A stretch of DNA of 64,000 nucleotides from Micromonospora narathiwatensis (lineage in GTDB: Bacteria; Actinomycetota; Actinomycetes; Mycobacteriales; Micromonosporaceae), in the NCBI RefSeq assembly GCF_900089605.1, contig NZ_LT594324.1, positions 2,046,001 through 2,110,000 of the forward strand. Direction: 5' to 3'. A program made the translations under genes and the position numbers. Below, piece after piece: positions 24,299-33,375 of this stretch; within the stretch, counting starts at the first letter, position 1; each line of letters opens with the position of its first letter. Below the pieces are notes generated by a model. It was given only the letters and a program-made list of their open reading frames with translations. It had not been told where the DNA came from and did no database searches.

Positions 24299-24883
24299 TC
24301 ACGGCCGGGACTCGCGCAGCGCGGCGCGGGCGTCCATCAGCGCGAAGCCGAGCAGGTTCTCGCCCCGCCACCGCGCCGGATCCGCGGCGTGTGGGTCGGC
24401 GGCGGCCAGGCCGATGCCCCAGATCCGGTCCACCGGGCTCGCCTCGACCAGCACCCGTTCCCCGGTGCCGAGCAGGAACCGGCCCAGGTCCTCGTGCTGG
24501 CCGAACTTGGCCACGCTGCCGGCCACCACGATCTCGTAGCGGCGTGCCGCCCAGGTCGCCTCGTCGAAGCCGCGCACCTGTCGGCCGAGTGCCTTGGCCC
24601 GGTGCGGATGCCCGGTGGTCAGGAGGCGCTCGGCGATCTCCGCGTCGCCGAACAGGCTCGCTTTGTGCCACATCATCCAGTGCTCGGCGGTGGCGTACGT
24701 CCGGCCGTCCACGGTGAACGGAGCCGGCCACCACTGGCTCAGGCAACCGGCGCCGACACTGCCGTCGCGTTGCGGGCGGTGGCCCCAGAAATGCAGGAAC
24801 TTCACCGGCCGGCCGGACCGGACGGTGGCGACGAGCTCGGCGACGGATCGGGGCGACACGATGGACAGTGTGCCCGAGGGCAC
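24299..24883 (-). CDS. NADAR-family protein (YbiA-like N-glycosidase)
   Basis: The 194-residue protein contains FLHFWGHRPQ near residue 30, LSQWWPAPFTVDGRTYATAE and WMMWHKASLFGD, the NADAR/YbiA pattern with the conserved Glu and Trp residues, and VDRIWGIGLAAADP near the C-terminus. Family members cleave N-glycosidic bonds of riboflavin-pathway intermediates or remove ADP-ribose from nucleic acid; which applies here is unknown. GTG at 24883 is supported by homology starting soon after. Single gene. Confidence 0.88.
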   Translation of the reverse strand: MPSGTLSIVSPRSVAELVATVRSGRPVKFLHFWGHRPQRDGSVGAGCLSQWWPAPFTVDGRTYATAEHWMMWHKASLFGDAEIAERLLTTGHPHRAKALGRQVRGFDEATWAARRYEIVVAGSVAKFGQHEDLGRFLLGTGERVLVEASPVDRIWGIGLAAADPHAADPARWRGENLLGFALMDARAALRESRP

Positions 24884-24956
24884 CGACAGTTCGCCTCCCT
24901 GGTTGCCGGCTGAGCCGGCGGTCGCGGGGCGCCCCCGGCGACGCCCCGCGAAGCCT

Positions 24957-25631
24957 TCAGCCGCCGAGCCGGGCGGCGACCGCGCTGCGCAGCTCGGGCA
25001 GCCGGTCGTGCAGCAGTCCGGGGCACTGCGTGCTGTTGAAGTCCTTGTGCCCGTAGATCTCGCTGGACGGGATGCCGTACTGCTGGCAGGTGAACGCGCA
25101 GAACCACACCAGGCTGTCCCAGAGGGCCTTCGGTGGCTGCACGTCGAGGTAGATGCCGTCGTTCTCGATGCCGATGGCCTGGCTGTTCTGACCGACGCAG
25201 TGCGCGCCCTGGACCATGGTCTGCCCGTGCAGCAGCGCGTACAGGCTGCCGTGCCGGCCCTCGGTCAGGTATCCACCACGGCTGTTGGTGAAGTGCTGCC
25301 CGGAGTCGAGCCAGCCGTTGGTGTCCATGTGCAGGTTCTGGATGTCGCGGGAGTTCCGGTATGCCTGCGCCAGGCTGTAGTCGGTGGTGTTCGGGAACGC
25401 CGTGTGATGAATGATGATCTTGTTGGGCCGGCTCTGCACCACGCTGACGTTGGTCGAGGGCGGGCGGGCGCCCCAGGTCGCGCAGTTGGCGATATCCGGC
25501 TGGTCGACCCGGGTGGCGACGGCCCGCGCGTCGTGGTCGCCGCCGACCTGGGTGAGTGCGGTGGCGCCGGCGGCGGCGCCGAGCAGGACCGCGCCGCGCA
25601 GCACGGCCCGGCGGGGGACGGGAACGGACAT
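24957..25631 (-). CDS. Exported PGRP-type N-acetylmuramoyl-L-alanine amidase
   Basis: A twin-arginine-like signal (VPRRAVLRGAVLLGAAAG) precedes a PGRP/amidase_2 domain with IIIHHTAFPNTTDYS near residue 72 (first zinc His), AIGIENDG and IYGHKDFNSTQCPG near residue 195 (second His and Cys zinc ligand). It would cut the amide between muramic acid and the stem peptide outside the cell. The 224-residue length covers just one domain; there is no wall-binding module. It follows the lysozyme gene on the same strand after about 120 bases. Confidence 0.9.
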   Translation of the reverse strand: MSVPVPRRAVLRGAVLLGAAAGATALTQVGGDHDARAVATRVDQPDIANCATWGARPPSTNVSVVQSRPNKIIIHHTAFPNTTDYSLAQAYRNSRDIQNLHMDTNGWLDSGQHFTNSRGGYLTEGRHGSLYALLHGQTMVQGAHCVGQNSQAIGIENDGIYLDVQPPKALWDSLVWFCAFTCQQYGIPSSEIYGHKDFNSTQCPGLLHDRLPELRSAVAARLGG

Positions 25632-25660
25632 CGGTGCCTCCTCATCGGGGATGGACGCCG

Positions 25661-25742
25661 CCGGTGGCGGGCGGCTGCTCCGGGCCGCGGCGTGGCATCA
25701 GACACGCCGAGCCGCAGTGGCCGGAGGGCAGCCCGCCACCGG
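25661..25742. terminator. Long-loop inverted repeat between lysozyme and amidase genes
   Basis: CCGGTGGCGGGC (25661-25672) is complementary to GCCCGCCACCGG (25731-25742), with a 58-base loop. It follows the lysozyme stop on the minus strand, so it could terminate that transcript. The long loop makes this uncertain. Confidence 0.35.
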
Positions 25743-25748
25743 TACGGG

Positions 25749-26495
25749 TCAGCAGGTTCCGTTGCAGGCCAGCACCTTGAGCCGGTCCAGGGTGCCGTTC
25801 CAGACGTTCTGGTCACCGGGGAAGGTGCCCGAGTCGGCCCACTGCCAGAAGGAGTACGTCCCCCAGCCGGCCGGCAGGGTGCCGACGCTGCTGGAGTAGC
25901 GGGCGATCCAGAGCGGGTTGTTCGCGGCGAACTGCGAGGTGTTGCCGGTGCAGGTGCTCCACCAGTCGGTGGTGGTGTAGATGGTGGCCCACCGGCCGGT
26001 GCGGGCGTAGTACTGGTTGACGAACGAGGCGATCCAGCTACGCATCGACGCCTGGCTCAGCCCGTAGCAGGTCGCGCCGTACGGGTTGTACTCGATGTCC
26101 AGCGCGCCGGGCAGGGTCTTGCCGTCCTTGGACCAGCCTCCGCCGTGGTCGACGAAGTAGTTGGCCTGGGTGGCGCCGCTGGACTGGTTCGGCAGCGCGA
26201 AGTGGTACGAGCCGCGGATCATGCCGACGTTGTACGAGCCGTTGTACTGCTGGGCGAAGTACGGGTTTGTGTAGCCGGTGCCCTCGGTGGCCTTGACGTA
26301 CGCGAACCGGGCGCCGTTGTTCCAGGCGCCCTGCCAGTTCACGTTGCCCTGCCAGCTGGAGACGTCCATGCCGGGCAGGCCGGCCGGCGCGGCGCTGGCG
26401 GGCGTCGCGCCGACCAGGGCCGAGGCGGCCATGGCGACGGTGGTGATCAGGGCGGCGCCGGCCGTACGCAGCGCCGTTCGCAGGGGACGCTTCAT
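25749..26495 (-). CDS. Secreted GH25 lysozyme
   Basis: A Sec signal peptide ends near residue 35 (PASA/APAG). The GH25 barrel follows: GMDVSSWQGNVNW (catalytic Asp region), FAYVKATEGTGYTNP, MIRGSYHFALP, GALDIEYNPYG (the second catalytic acid pair) and WATIYTTTDWW. Cys pairs near the C-terminus (ACNGTC end) suggest a disulfide. It hydrolyses peptidoglycan glycan strands outside the cell. At 248 residues it has no wall-binding repeats. Confidence 0.92.
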   Translation of the reverse strand: MKRPLRTALRTAGAALITTVAMAASALVGATPASAAPAGLPGMDVSSWQGNVNWQGAWNNGARFAYVKATEGTGYTNPYFAQQYNGSYNVGMIRGSYHFALPNQSSGATQANYFVDHGGGWSKDGKTLPGALDIEYNPYGATCYGLSQASMRSWIASFVNQYYARTGRWATIYTTTDWWSTCTGNTSQFAANNPLWIARYSSSVGTLPAGWGTYSFWQWADSGTFPGDQNVWNGTLDRLKVLACNGTC

Positions 26496-26807
26496 CTTTC
26501 CTCCCTGGGGGTTGCCGCGGTGCGGCGGGTGAAAGGAACTGTCAGTATTAGGTCACAAGCTGGAGACAAATTTCAATAGATGTATGGAAGATCATCTCTT
26601 AACTTGAGGTATCAGCCGGGCGAAGGCAGCCCTCGGCCCCCGGCAACGGTCGTGGCCGCGCCGGCTCGGCGCAGGCGCGGCACCTTGCCGAGCGGGCGGC
26701 ACGGCGAGGACCGGCGAAACCCGTGGCGGCCGGCGTGTCGATCCCGACGCCGCCCGTTCGTATGGAGGGTGGAGGGGGCAGCGGGCCCCCAGGACGAGGA
26801 GGATCGC
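26496..26807. other. Intergenic region between lysozyme and ECF42 locus
   Basis: This 312-base divergent gap holds the two promoters. The first 120 bases are AT-richer (TCAGTATTAGGTCACAAGC, then AGACAAATTTCAATAG) and probably contain the lysozyme promoter. The rest is GC-rich with no ORF I can support. Confidence 0.4.
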
Positions 26808-27158
26808 ATGAGGCAGTACCTGATCAGCATTTACCAGCCGGCCGGCGCGGGGACGCCCGCCCCGGAGTTCCTCGCCGAGGTGATGCGCAAAGTCGACGCC
26901 ATCGGTCGCGAGTTGAAGGAGTCCGGGTCCTGGGTCTTCGGCAACGGCCTGCACGCGCCGGAGACCGCGACCGTGCTGCGCCCCAAGGGAGAAGAGGTGC
27001 TGGTCACCGACGGGCCGTTCGTCGAGGGCAAGGAGTACCTGGGCGGCATCACCATCATCACCGCGCCCGACCTCGACGCCGCCCTGGAGTGGGGCCGCCG
27101 GTACGCCGTCGCGACGACCCTGCCGATCGAGGTCCGCCCGTTCCAGGGCGAGGTATGA
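26808..27158 (+). CDS. DGPF/YCII-domain protein paired with ECF42 sigma factor
   Basis: The 116-residue protein is one YCII domain with the diagnostic [15 protein letters not shown] near residue 72. Proteins with this DGPF motif are genetically linked to ECF42 sigma factors across actinobacteria. Its biochemical role is unknown; it is unlike a membrane anti-sigma factor. ATG at 26808 has AGGACGAGGAGG upstream. The stop overlaps the sigma-factor start (ATGA). Confidence 0.9.
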   Translation: MRQYLISIYQPAGAGTPAPEFLAEVMRKVDAIGRELKESGSWVFGNGLHAPETATVLRPKGEEVLVTDGPFVEGKEYLGGITIITAPDLDAALEWGRRYAVATTLPIEVRPFQGEV

Positions 27159-28375
27159 CGGATCCGGCCGACGTCGAACGGATCTTCCGGGCGCAGTACG
27201 GTCGCGCGGTTGCCGTCCTGGTCCGCGTGCTCGGCGACATCGGGCTCGCCGAGGACGCGGTCCAGGACGCCTTCACCACCGCGGTCGAACGCTGGGCGGT
27301 GGACGGTTCGCCGCCCAGCCCGGCCGGCTGGATCATCACCACCGCCCGGAACCGGGCCGTCGACCGGCTGCGCCGCGAGGCGTCCCGCGCCGACCGGCAC
27401 GCCCAGGCCGCCCTCCTGCACGCCCCCGACCCGCCCGCCGAGGAAGGCCCCGTGCACGACGACCGGCTTCGCCTGATCTTCACCTGCTGCCACCCGGCGC
27501 TGGGCGTCGCCGCCCGGGTCGCGTTGACCCTGCGGCTGCTCGGCGGTCTGAGCACCGCCGAGATCGCCCGGGCCTTCCTGGTACCGGAGGCGACCATGGC
27601 GCAGCGCCTGGTCCGGGCCAAGGCCAAGATCCGCGACGCCGGCATCCCGTACCGGGTGCCGCGCGACGCGGACCTGCCGGACCGGCTACCGGCGGTGCTG
27701 GCCGTGGTCTACCTGGTCTTCAACGAGGGGTACGCCGCCAGTTCGGGGCAGCGGCTGGTCCGCGCCGAGCTGTGCGCCGAGGCGATCCGGCTGGGCCGGC
27801 TGCTGGCCGAGCTGATGCCGGACGAGCCGGAGGTGCTCGGGCTGCTCGCGTTGATGCTGCTCGTCGAGGCGCGGCAGGTCGCGCGTACCGGGCCGGACGG
27901 CGTGCTGGTGCCGCTGGGCGAGCAGGACCGGGACCGGTGGGACGACGCCCTGACCGCCGAGGGGCAGGCGCTCGTGCGCCGCTGTCTGCGGCGGGACCGG
28001 CCCGGCCCGTACCAGATCCAGGCGGCGATCAACGCCGTGCACAGCGACGCCCCGACAGCGGCCGACACCGACTGGGCCCAGGTCCTCGCCCTGTACGACC
28101 AGCTCATGGCGTACTCGCCGGGGCCGGTGGTGGCGCTGAACCGGGCGGTCGCGCTGGCCGAGGTGGCCGGGCCGGGGGCCGCGCTCGCCCTGGTCGACGC
28201 GCTGGACCTGGCCGGCTACCACGTCCTCCACGCGGTCCGCGCCGACCTGCTGCGCCGCCTCGGCCGGCCCGGCGAGGCCGTCGCCGCCTACGACGCGGCG
28301 ATCGCCAACACCGACAACGACGCCGAGCGGGCGCACCTGTGCCGCGCCCGGAATCTGCTGGCCGGCCACGCCTGA
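27155..28375 (+). CDS. ECF42-type RNA polymerase sigma factor with C-terminal TPR-like extension
   Basis: Region 2 lies at residues 5-80 ([37 protein letters not shown]) and region 4 at about 110-165 ([20 protein letters not shown]). A helical C-terminal extension of about 220 residues ends with TPR-like helices. The long extension, rather than a separate anti-sigma factor, is thought to control ECF42 members. Total length 406 residues fits. It is translationally coupled to the DGPF gene. Target promoters cannot be read here. Confidence 0.92.
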   Translation: MTDPADVERIFRAQYGRAVAVLVRVLGDIGLAEDAVQDAFTTAVERWAVDGSPPSPAGWIITTARNRAVDRLRREASRADRHAQAALLHAPDPPAEEGPVHDDRLRLIFTCCHPALGVAARVALTLRLLGGLSTAEIARAFLVPEATMAQRLVRAKAKIRDAGIPYRVPRDADLPDRLPAVLAVVYLVFNEGYAASSGQRLVRAELCAEAIRLGRLLAELMPDEPEVLGLLALMLLVEARQVARTGPDGVLVPLGEQDRDRWDDALTAEGQALVRRCLRRDRPGPYQIQAAINAVHSDAPTAADTDWAQVLALYDQLMAYSPGPVVALNRAVALAEVAGPGAALALVDALDLAGYHVLHAVRADLLRRLGRPGEAVAAYDAAIANTDNDAERAHLCRARNLLAGHA

Positions 28376-28409
28376 GGTGACCGTCGTGGCCGCCCCCGGC
28401 GCGCGACGC

Positions 28410-29903
28410 TCAGCCGGCCGCCGGCGGCGGGACGGTGATGGACCGCTTGAGGATCTTGCCGGTGGGTCCCTTCGGCAGGGCCGGCACGATCCACACCTGG
28501 CGCGGGTACTTGTACGCCGCTATCTGCGCCTTCACGTGTTCCCGCAGCTCCTCCGGCGTGGCCGACGCCCCGGGACGCAGCGCGACCACCGCCACCACCT
28601 CCTCGCCGAGGGTCGGGTGCGGGGTGCCGAGCACCGCCGCCTCGGCGACGGCCGGGTGCTCGTAGAGGACCTCCTCGACCTCGCGCGGGTACACGTTGAA
28701 GCCGCCCCGGATCACCAGGTCCTTGGTGCGGTCGACGATGCGGTAGTAGCCGTCGGCGTCCCGGGTGCCCAGGTCGCCGGTGCGGAACCAGCCGTCGACG
28801 ATTGCCTCGGCGGTCGCCTCCGGCCGCCGCCAGTAGCCCTTCATGATGTTGTGGCCACGGATGACGATCTCGCCGACCTCGCCGGTCGCGGCCGGCGTGC
28901 CGTCGGCGGTGCGCACGTCCATCTCCACCCCGTCGATCGGGGTGCCGATGGTGCCCGGCCTGCGCGGCCGGTCCGGATGGTTGAACGAGGCGACGGGGGA
29001 GGTCTCGGAGAGGCCGTAGCCCTCCAGGATCACGCAGCCGAACTTCTCCTCGAACCGGCGCAGCAGCTCCACCGGCAGCGCCGCCCCACCCGAGACGCAG
29101 GTCCGCAGCGCGGACAGGTCCGGCTCGTCGTCGCCGGCGGCGGCCAGCAGCGCCGCGTACATGGTCGGCACGCCGGCGAAGATCGTGGCCCGCTCGCGGA
29201 CCAGGATCTCCAGCGCCTGCGCGGCCTCGAAGCGGGGCAGCAGGGCCAGGCCGGCTCCGGCCGCGACCGCGCAGTTCAACGCGACGGTCTGGCCGAACGA
29301 GTGGAACAGCGGCAACGCGCCGAACACCACGTCGTCGGGGCCCAGTTCGAGCAGGGTCGACCGGGTGACCTCGACGTTGCGGCGCAGGTTGTCGTGGGTC
29401 AGCTCGGCGCCCTTCGGCTGGCCGGTGGTGCCGGAGGTGTAGAGGATGACGGCGGTGTCGTCGCCGGCCCGCTCGGTCAGCCCGGCCGCCGGCTCGTACC
29501 CGGCCAGCAGCGCGGCGAAACCGTCGGGCGTCACGGCCGTGCTCACCCCGTCGGCCCGGTCGACGCCGGCCTGCTCGGTGGTGTGCCAGGCGAGGATGCC
29601 GCGCGCCCCGGAGTCCTCCAGGAAGTAGTCGACCTCCCGGGGCTTGAGCAGCGGGTTCATCGGTACGACCACCGCGCCGGCGCGCAGGATGCCGTAGTAG
29701 CCGACGGCGAACTCGGGCACGTTCGGCAGCATCAGCGCCACCCGGTCACCGGGGGCCACCCCGTGCGCGCGCAGGTAGCCGGCGCACCGGGCCGAGGCGT
29801 CGTCCAGCTCGGCGTAGCTGACCGTCCGGTCGCCCAGTTTGAGGGCCGGCCGGCGCGGGTCACGGGCGGCCGAGTCGACCAGGATCGAGGCGAGGTTCGT
29901 CAT
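28410..29903 (-). CDS. Fatty acyl-CoA synthetase (ANL superfamily)
   Basis: The 497-residue enzyme has the P-loop-like AVILYTSGTTGQPKGAELTH near residue 153, GYGLSETSP near residue 290, DGWFRTGDLGTRDADGYY near residue 370 and the hinge DRTKDLVIRGGFNVYP. The catalytic Lys lies in KGPTGKILKR near the C-terminus. It should activate a carboxylic acid to acyl-AMP and then acyl-CoA. ATG at 29903 follows GAAGGAGC. It lies 11 bases after an alpha/beta hydrolase gene and 3 genes into a TetR-linked group, so lipid or ester catabolism is likely. Confidence 0.92.
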   Translation of the reverse strand: MTNLASILVDSAARDPRRPALKLGDRTVSYAELDDASARCAGYLRAHGVAPGDRVALMLPNVPEFAVGYYGILRAGAVVVPMNPLLKPREVDYFLEDSGARGILAWHTTEQAGVDRADGVSTAVTPDGFAALLAGYEPAAGLTERAGDDTAVILYTSGTTGQPKGAELTHDNLRRNVEVTRSTLLELGPDDVVFGALPLFHSFGQTVALNCAVAAGAGLALLPRFEAAQALEILVRERATIFAGVPTMYAALLAAAGDDEPDLSALRTCVSGGAALPVELLRRFEEKFGCVILEGYGLSETSPVASFNHPDRPRRPGTIGTPIDGVEMDVRTADGTPAATGEVGEIVIRGHNIMKGYWRRPEATAEAIVDGWFRTGDLGTRDADGYYRIVDRTKDLVIRGGFNVYPREVEEVLYEHPAVAEAAVLGTPHPTLGEEVVAVVALRPGASATPEELREHVKAQIAAYKYPRQVWIVPALPKGPTGKILKRSITVPPPAAG

Positions 29904-29914
29904 CTGCTGCTCCT

Positions 29915-30778
29915 TCACGCGCCGGTCAGGTGCCGGACGATGGCGGCGGCCGGGCCGTCGGTCATCAGGATCGTGTAGTGGTTGGCGTCGACCAGTTCGG
30001 TGACCAGGTGCGGCGCCCGTTCCTGCCAGTACGTGACGAGTGGTTCCGGCAGCAGCCCGGGGGCCTGGCCGAACATGCCACGCGGGGCGTGCAGCAGCAC
30101 CACCGGGACGGTCAGCCCGACCAGGTCGGCCCCGAACGAGTCGGCGTCGACCAGCAGGTCCCGGCCGTCCGCCCGGACCGCTTCCCCGCTGACCCGGGAG
30201 CGGATCGCGCCCGCCTCGCCGGTGGCGTCGTACCGGACGTACTCGGTCATGTCGTCGGTCCACTCCGTGGCCAGTGCGGGGTGGGCGCGGAAGAACTCGA
30301 CGTACGCCTGCTCGGAGGGGAACGTGTCGCTGAGCCGGGCGATGGCCGGGCCGAGGGTGGCCACGAGGACCGCGTCCGGGTCGGCGCCGGCGGGCACCGG
30401 CAGCGGCAGGCCGCCGTCGACCAGCACCAGCCGGCTGAACAGCTCGGGCCGGCGGGCGGCGGCGCGCAGGGCCGCGTACGCCCCCATGGACTGGCCGACC
30501 AGCGCGACCGGCCGGCCCTGCCCGAACTGGACGGCGGCCGCGCAGAGGTCCTCGGCGTGCCGGGACATGCCGTACGGGCCGGGCGCTGCGGCGCTGCCGC
30601 CCCGGCCACGCAGGTCCAGCGCGATCAGGCTCCAGTCGGCTGGCAACTGCCGGGCGACGGCCCGGTAGGCCATGCCGGAGGCGGTGATGCCGTGCGCGGC
30701 GACGGCGATCTTCGGGCCGGTGCCGAACCGGAGGGCGGTCAGCGTGCCGTCCGGCACCTCGACCTTCACCTGTTGCAT
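29915..30778 (-). CDS. Alpha/beta hydrolase
   Basis: The 287-residue fold has the oxyanion region VAAHGITASG near residue 30, nucleophile elbow LVGQSMGAYAAL near residue 93 and a likely catalytic His in DANHYTILM near residue 265. No signal peptide is present, so it is cytosolic. It may cleave an ester or thioester whose acid is then activated by the downstream acyl-CoA synthetase. It lies 28 bases after the TetR gene stop. Confidence 0.88.
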   Translation of the reverse strand: MQQVKVEVPDGTLTALRFGTGPKIAVAAHGITASGMAYRAVARQLPADWSLIALDLRGRGGSAAAPGPYGMSRHAEDLCAAAVQFGQGRPVALVGQSMGAYAALRAAARRPELFSRLVLVDGGLPLPVPAGADPDAVLVATLGPAIARLSDTFPSEQAYVEFFRAHPALATEWTDDMTEYVRYDATGEAGAIRSRVSGEAVRADGRDLLVDADSFGADLVGLTVPVVLLHAPRGMFGQAPGLLPEPLVTYWQERAPHLVTELVDANHYTILMTDGPAAAIVRHLTGA

Positions 30779-30806
30779 GGGTCAACCTTTCCTGAGGGAT
30801 GCCCGG

Positions 30807-31460
30807 TCAGCCGCGGGGGAGCGGACTGCCGACGAGACGCAGCGCGAAGCCGACGAAGGCGTCGGCGACCTGCTCACGGGTGTACGGCTGGTCGGGGCCG
30901 AACCAGTTGGCGACGCGCATGCCGAGGCTGCCGATGGCGATGCCGGTGAGCGCCACGTCGCCGACGTCGAACGCGCCGGAGGCGGCCCCCCGCTCCAGCA
31001 CGGCCCCCAGCAGTTGCCGGGCCTCCTCGCGCAGCGCGAGCGCGGGCGCGGCGCGTTCCGGCGAGAGGGCGTGCAGCTCGTGGTTGGCGACCAGGGCCAG
31101 CAGCGGGTGGTCGGTGTGCACCAGGACCTGCGCCCGGACCAGGGCGGCGAGCTGCGCCGCCGGATCGTCGCCGGCCCCCGCGTACGCCTCGCCGAGGCGG
31201 TGCCGCAGCTCCTCGTGGCCGAGCCGGATCAGCTCGGCCAGCAGGTGCTCCTTGCCGGGATAGTGCGCGTAGAGGGTGGCCGAGTTGATGCCGACCACCC
31301 GGGCGATGTCCCGGATCGAGGCGCCGTGGAAGCCGTACTCGGCGAAGAGCTTGAGCGCCGCCTGGAGGATGCGTCCGCGGGTGCCGGGCGGGGTGACGCC
31401 CTCGGGCAGGTCGGCGGCGACGGCGGTGAGTCGACGGGGGTCCCAGGGGGTCTGCGTCAC
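30807..31460 (-). CDS. TetR-family transcriptional regulator
   Basis: The helix-turn-helix lies in residues 25-70 (GRILQAALKLFAEYGFHGAS followed by IRDIARVVGINSATLYAHYP). The all-alpha ligand domain follows, 217 residues in total. GTG at 31460 with AAGGAGCG upstream is preferred to in-frame starts that would run through the operators. It is the first gene of a leftward operon with the hydrolase and acyl-CoA synthetase, and is divergent from an exported esterase. Two palindromes in the divergent promoter are its likely binding sites. Confidence 0.92.
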   Translation of the reverse strand: MTQTPWDPRRLTAVAADLPEGVTPPGTRGRILQAALKLFAEYGFHGASIRDIARVVGINSATLYAHYPGKEHLLAELIRLGHEELRHRLGEAYAGAGDDPAAQLAALVRAQVLVHTDHPLLALVANHELHALSPERAAPALALREEARQLLGAVLERGAASGAFDVGDVALTGIAIGSLGMRVANWFGPDQPYTREQVADAFVGFALRLVGSPLPRG

Positions 31461-31485
31461 CGGCGGCGCTCCTTCGGGGTCGTCC

Positions 31486-31503
31486 CAACCGAACGATTGG
31501 TTG
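31486..31503. promoter_or_regulatory. TetR operator, site 1
   Basis: CAACCGAACGATTGGTTG is an imperfect palindrome 26 bases upstream of the TetR start, related in sequence to site 2. Confidence 0.7.
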
Positions 31504-31546
31504 ACACCGTAGTGGACCGGGCGGATAGTGACCACCATCACTTTCC

Positions 31547-31564
31547 CAACCGATCGATCGGTAG
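31547..31564. promoter_or_regulatory. TetR operator, site 2
   Basis: CAACCGATCGATCGGTAG contains a perfect 14-bp palindrome (ACCGATCGATCGGT) 29 bases upstream of the esterase start. It shares CAACCGA with site 1, so one regulator could control both directions. Confidence 0.75.
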
Positions 31565-31592
31565 TCACACCGCCCAGCAGAGGAGCACGGTC

Positions 31593-32594
31593 ATGCCCGA
31601 TCCGGTTCCCGCGCGGCGTTTCCCCACCCGGGCACGCCGTATCGCCGCCACCCTTCTCGTCGCCCTGCTCGCGCTGGTGGCGGCCCCCGCCACCCCGGCC
31701 CGCGCCGCGACCGGCGGCTACTTCCACGGCACCTACACCAACCTCGCCGGCACCCGTGACTACCACGGCTACCTGCCCTCGACCTACCGCACCGGCACGC
31801 CGATCCCACTGCTGGTCGCGTTGCACGGCTGCACCGAGAACGACGTCGGCTTCGACCTGCTCACCGGGCTCAGCGCGCTCGCCGAGCGGCGCGGCTTCCT
31901 CGTCGTCTTCCCCGACCAGTCCACCTTCGCCAACCCGGCCCAGTGCTGGAACTGGCCCCTCTCGATCAACCAGCACCGCGGCCTGGGAGAGCCGTCGATC
32001 ATCGCCGGCATCACGAACCTGATGCGCTCGCGCTACACGGTCGATCCCGCCCGGGTGTACGTCACCGGCGTCTCGGCCGGCGGTGTCATGTCCATGATCA
32101 TGGCAGTGACCTACCCGGACCTCTACGCCGCCGCGGCCACCGTCGCCGGCTGCGAGTACGAGTGCGACGTGCTCCGGCTCCGTACGCCCGACCAGGCCGG
32201 CCTCGACGCCTGGCGGGAGATGGGCAGCCGGGCCCGTCCGGTGCCCGTGCTGGTCTTCCAGGGCGGCGCCGACCTGGTGGTGCCTCCCGTCACCGCCGAC
32301 CGGATCGTCGGACAGTGGGCGCAGACCGACGACCTGGCCATCGACGGCCGCGACGACGACGATGTCACCGCCACTCCCACCCTCGTCGAACGCGGGCAGG
32401 TGCCCGGCGGTCGCAGCTTCACCCACTCGATCCATCGTGGCCCGGACGGGACGGTGCTGATCGAGAAGTACCTGATCGACGGGGCCGGGCACGTCTACCC
32501 GGGCGGCTGCTGGTGCAGCCTCTACGGCGATCCGTCCGGTCCGGACGCCAGCGGCCTGAGCTGGGACTTCTTCGTCGCCCACCCGCGCGCCTGA
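31593..32594 (+). CDS. Secreted PHB-depolymerase/feruloyl-esterase-type hydrolase
   Basis: A signal peptide (IAATLLVALLALVAAPATPA, cleavage near residue 37) precedes an esterase fold with LLVALHGCTENDVGF near residue 70, the nucleophile in YVTGVSAGGVMSM near residue 153, an Asp in LVFQGGADLVVP and a His in GAGHVYPGG. Four Cys suggest disulfides. It resembles LpqC and extracellular PHB depolymerases, and would release hydroxy- or aromatic acids from polymers outside the cell. The linked acyl-CoA synthetase could then use them. Confidence 0.88.
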   Translation: MPDPVPARRFPTRARRIAATLLVALLALVAAPATPARAATGGYFHGTYTNLAGTRDYHGYLPSTYRTGTPIPLLVALHGCTENDVGFDLLTGLSALAERRGFLVVFPDQSTFANPAQCWNWPLSINQHRGLGEPSIIAGITNLMRSRYTVDPARVYVTGVSAGGVMSMIMAVTYPDLYAAAATVAGCEYECDVLRLRTPDQAGLDAWREMGSRARPVPVLVFQGGADLVVPPVTADRIVGQWAQTDDLAIDGRDDDDVTATPTLVERGQVPGGRSFTHSIHRGPDGTVLIEKYLIDGAGHVYPGGCWCSLYGDPSGPDASGLSWDFFVAHPRA

Positions 32595-32682
32595 CACCGC
32601 GTGCGGCCGGTCAGTCGAACAGCCGGTGAAAACCCGATCTCCAACACATGATTTACACATCCATCATGGGTAGAGTGGCGCG

Positions 32683-33369
32683 GTGCAGAACGGAGTGCAG
32701 GCCCAGGTGCCGGTGCTGTACGTCGCGGACCTGGACGCCGCACGTCGCTTCTACGAGCGCTTCGGCTACTCCGAGCTGCGCGGCGGGGGCGACGGCGAGT
32801 CCCGCTGGTCGTACCTGCAGTGCGCGGAGCTGACCCTGCTGCTCGCCGCGGTCACCCCCCGCCTGATCACCGTCGAGCTGCCCCTGCTCATCTACCTCTA
32901 CGTCGACGACCTCGACGCGACGACCGACCGCCTGACCGCCGTCGGGTACGCCGTCGAGCGGGCCGGATACCCCGAGCACGCCCCGGGCGGCGAGTGCCGC
33001 ACCACCGACCCCGACGGCAATGTGATCGTTTTCGGACAGCGCCGGGCCGTACCCGAGCAGGCGCGCGGCCCGCAGGACGGCCGGCAGGCCCGGTTCTCGC
33101 TGATCCGCGAGGCCGCGAAGCGGGTCGGTCAGCGGGGCGGCGCGCCGCCCCGCTGCCAGATCGGCGGCCCGCGCGGCGAGGCGTGCGCGGCGCCGGCCGA
33201 GCTGAAACTCGCCGACTCCTGGGGCGACACGGTGTGGGGCTGCCTGGCCCACGCCGACGAGATCCTGCTCAACGTGCGGGGCGTGTTCCTGGCCACCGAG
33301 GACGGGCTGGGACTCAGCGCGTTCCTGCGCGCCCGGCAGGCCCAGCCGGGCGGCGTGACACAGGGCTGA
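32683..33369 (+). CDS. VOC (glyoxalase-like) protein fused to a Cys/His C-terminal domain
   Basis: Residues 5-120 are one VOC module: VPVLYVADLDAARRFYERFG, LIYLYVDDLDATTDRLTAVG and TTDPDGNVIVFGQ. A basic linker follows, then about 60 residues with C-x9-C (CQIGGPRGEAC) and WGCLAHADEILLNVRGVFLA, which could form a zinc site from three Cys and one His. I do not know the role of that domain. GTG at 32683 is the only start before the fold. It may bind a small molecule or act as a resistance/sensor protein. Confidence 0.75.
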   Translation: MQNGVQAQVPVLYVADLDAARRFYERFGYSELRGGGDGESRWSYLQCAELTLLLAAVTPRLITVELPLLIYLYVDDLDATTDRLTAVGYAVERAGYPEHAPGGECRTTDPDGNVIVFGQRRAVPEQARGPQDGRQARFSLIREAAKRVGQRGGAPPRCQIGGPRGEACAAPAELKLADSWGDTVWGCLAHADEILLNVRGVFLATEDGLGLSAFLRARQAQPGGVTQG

Positions 33370-33375
33370 ACCGCC

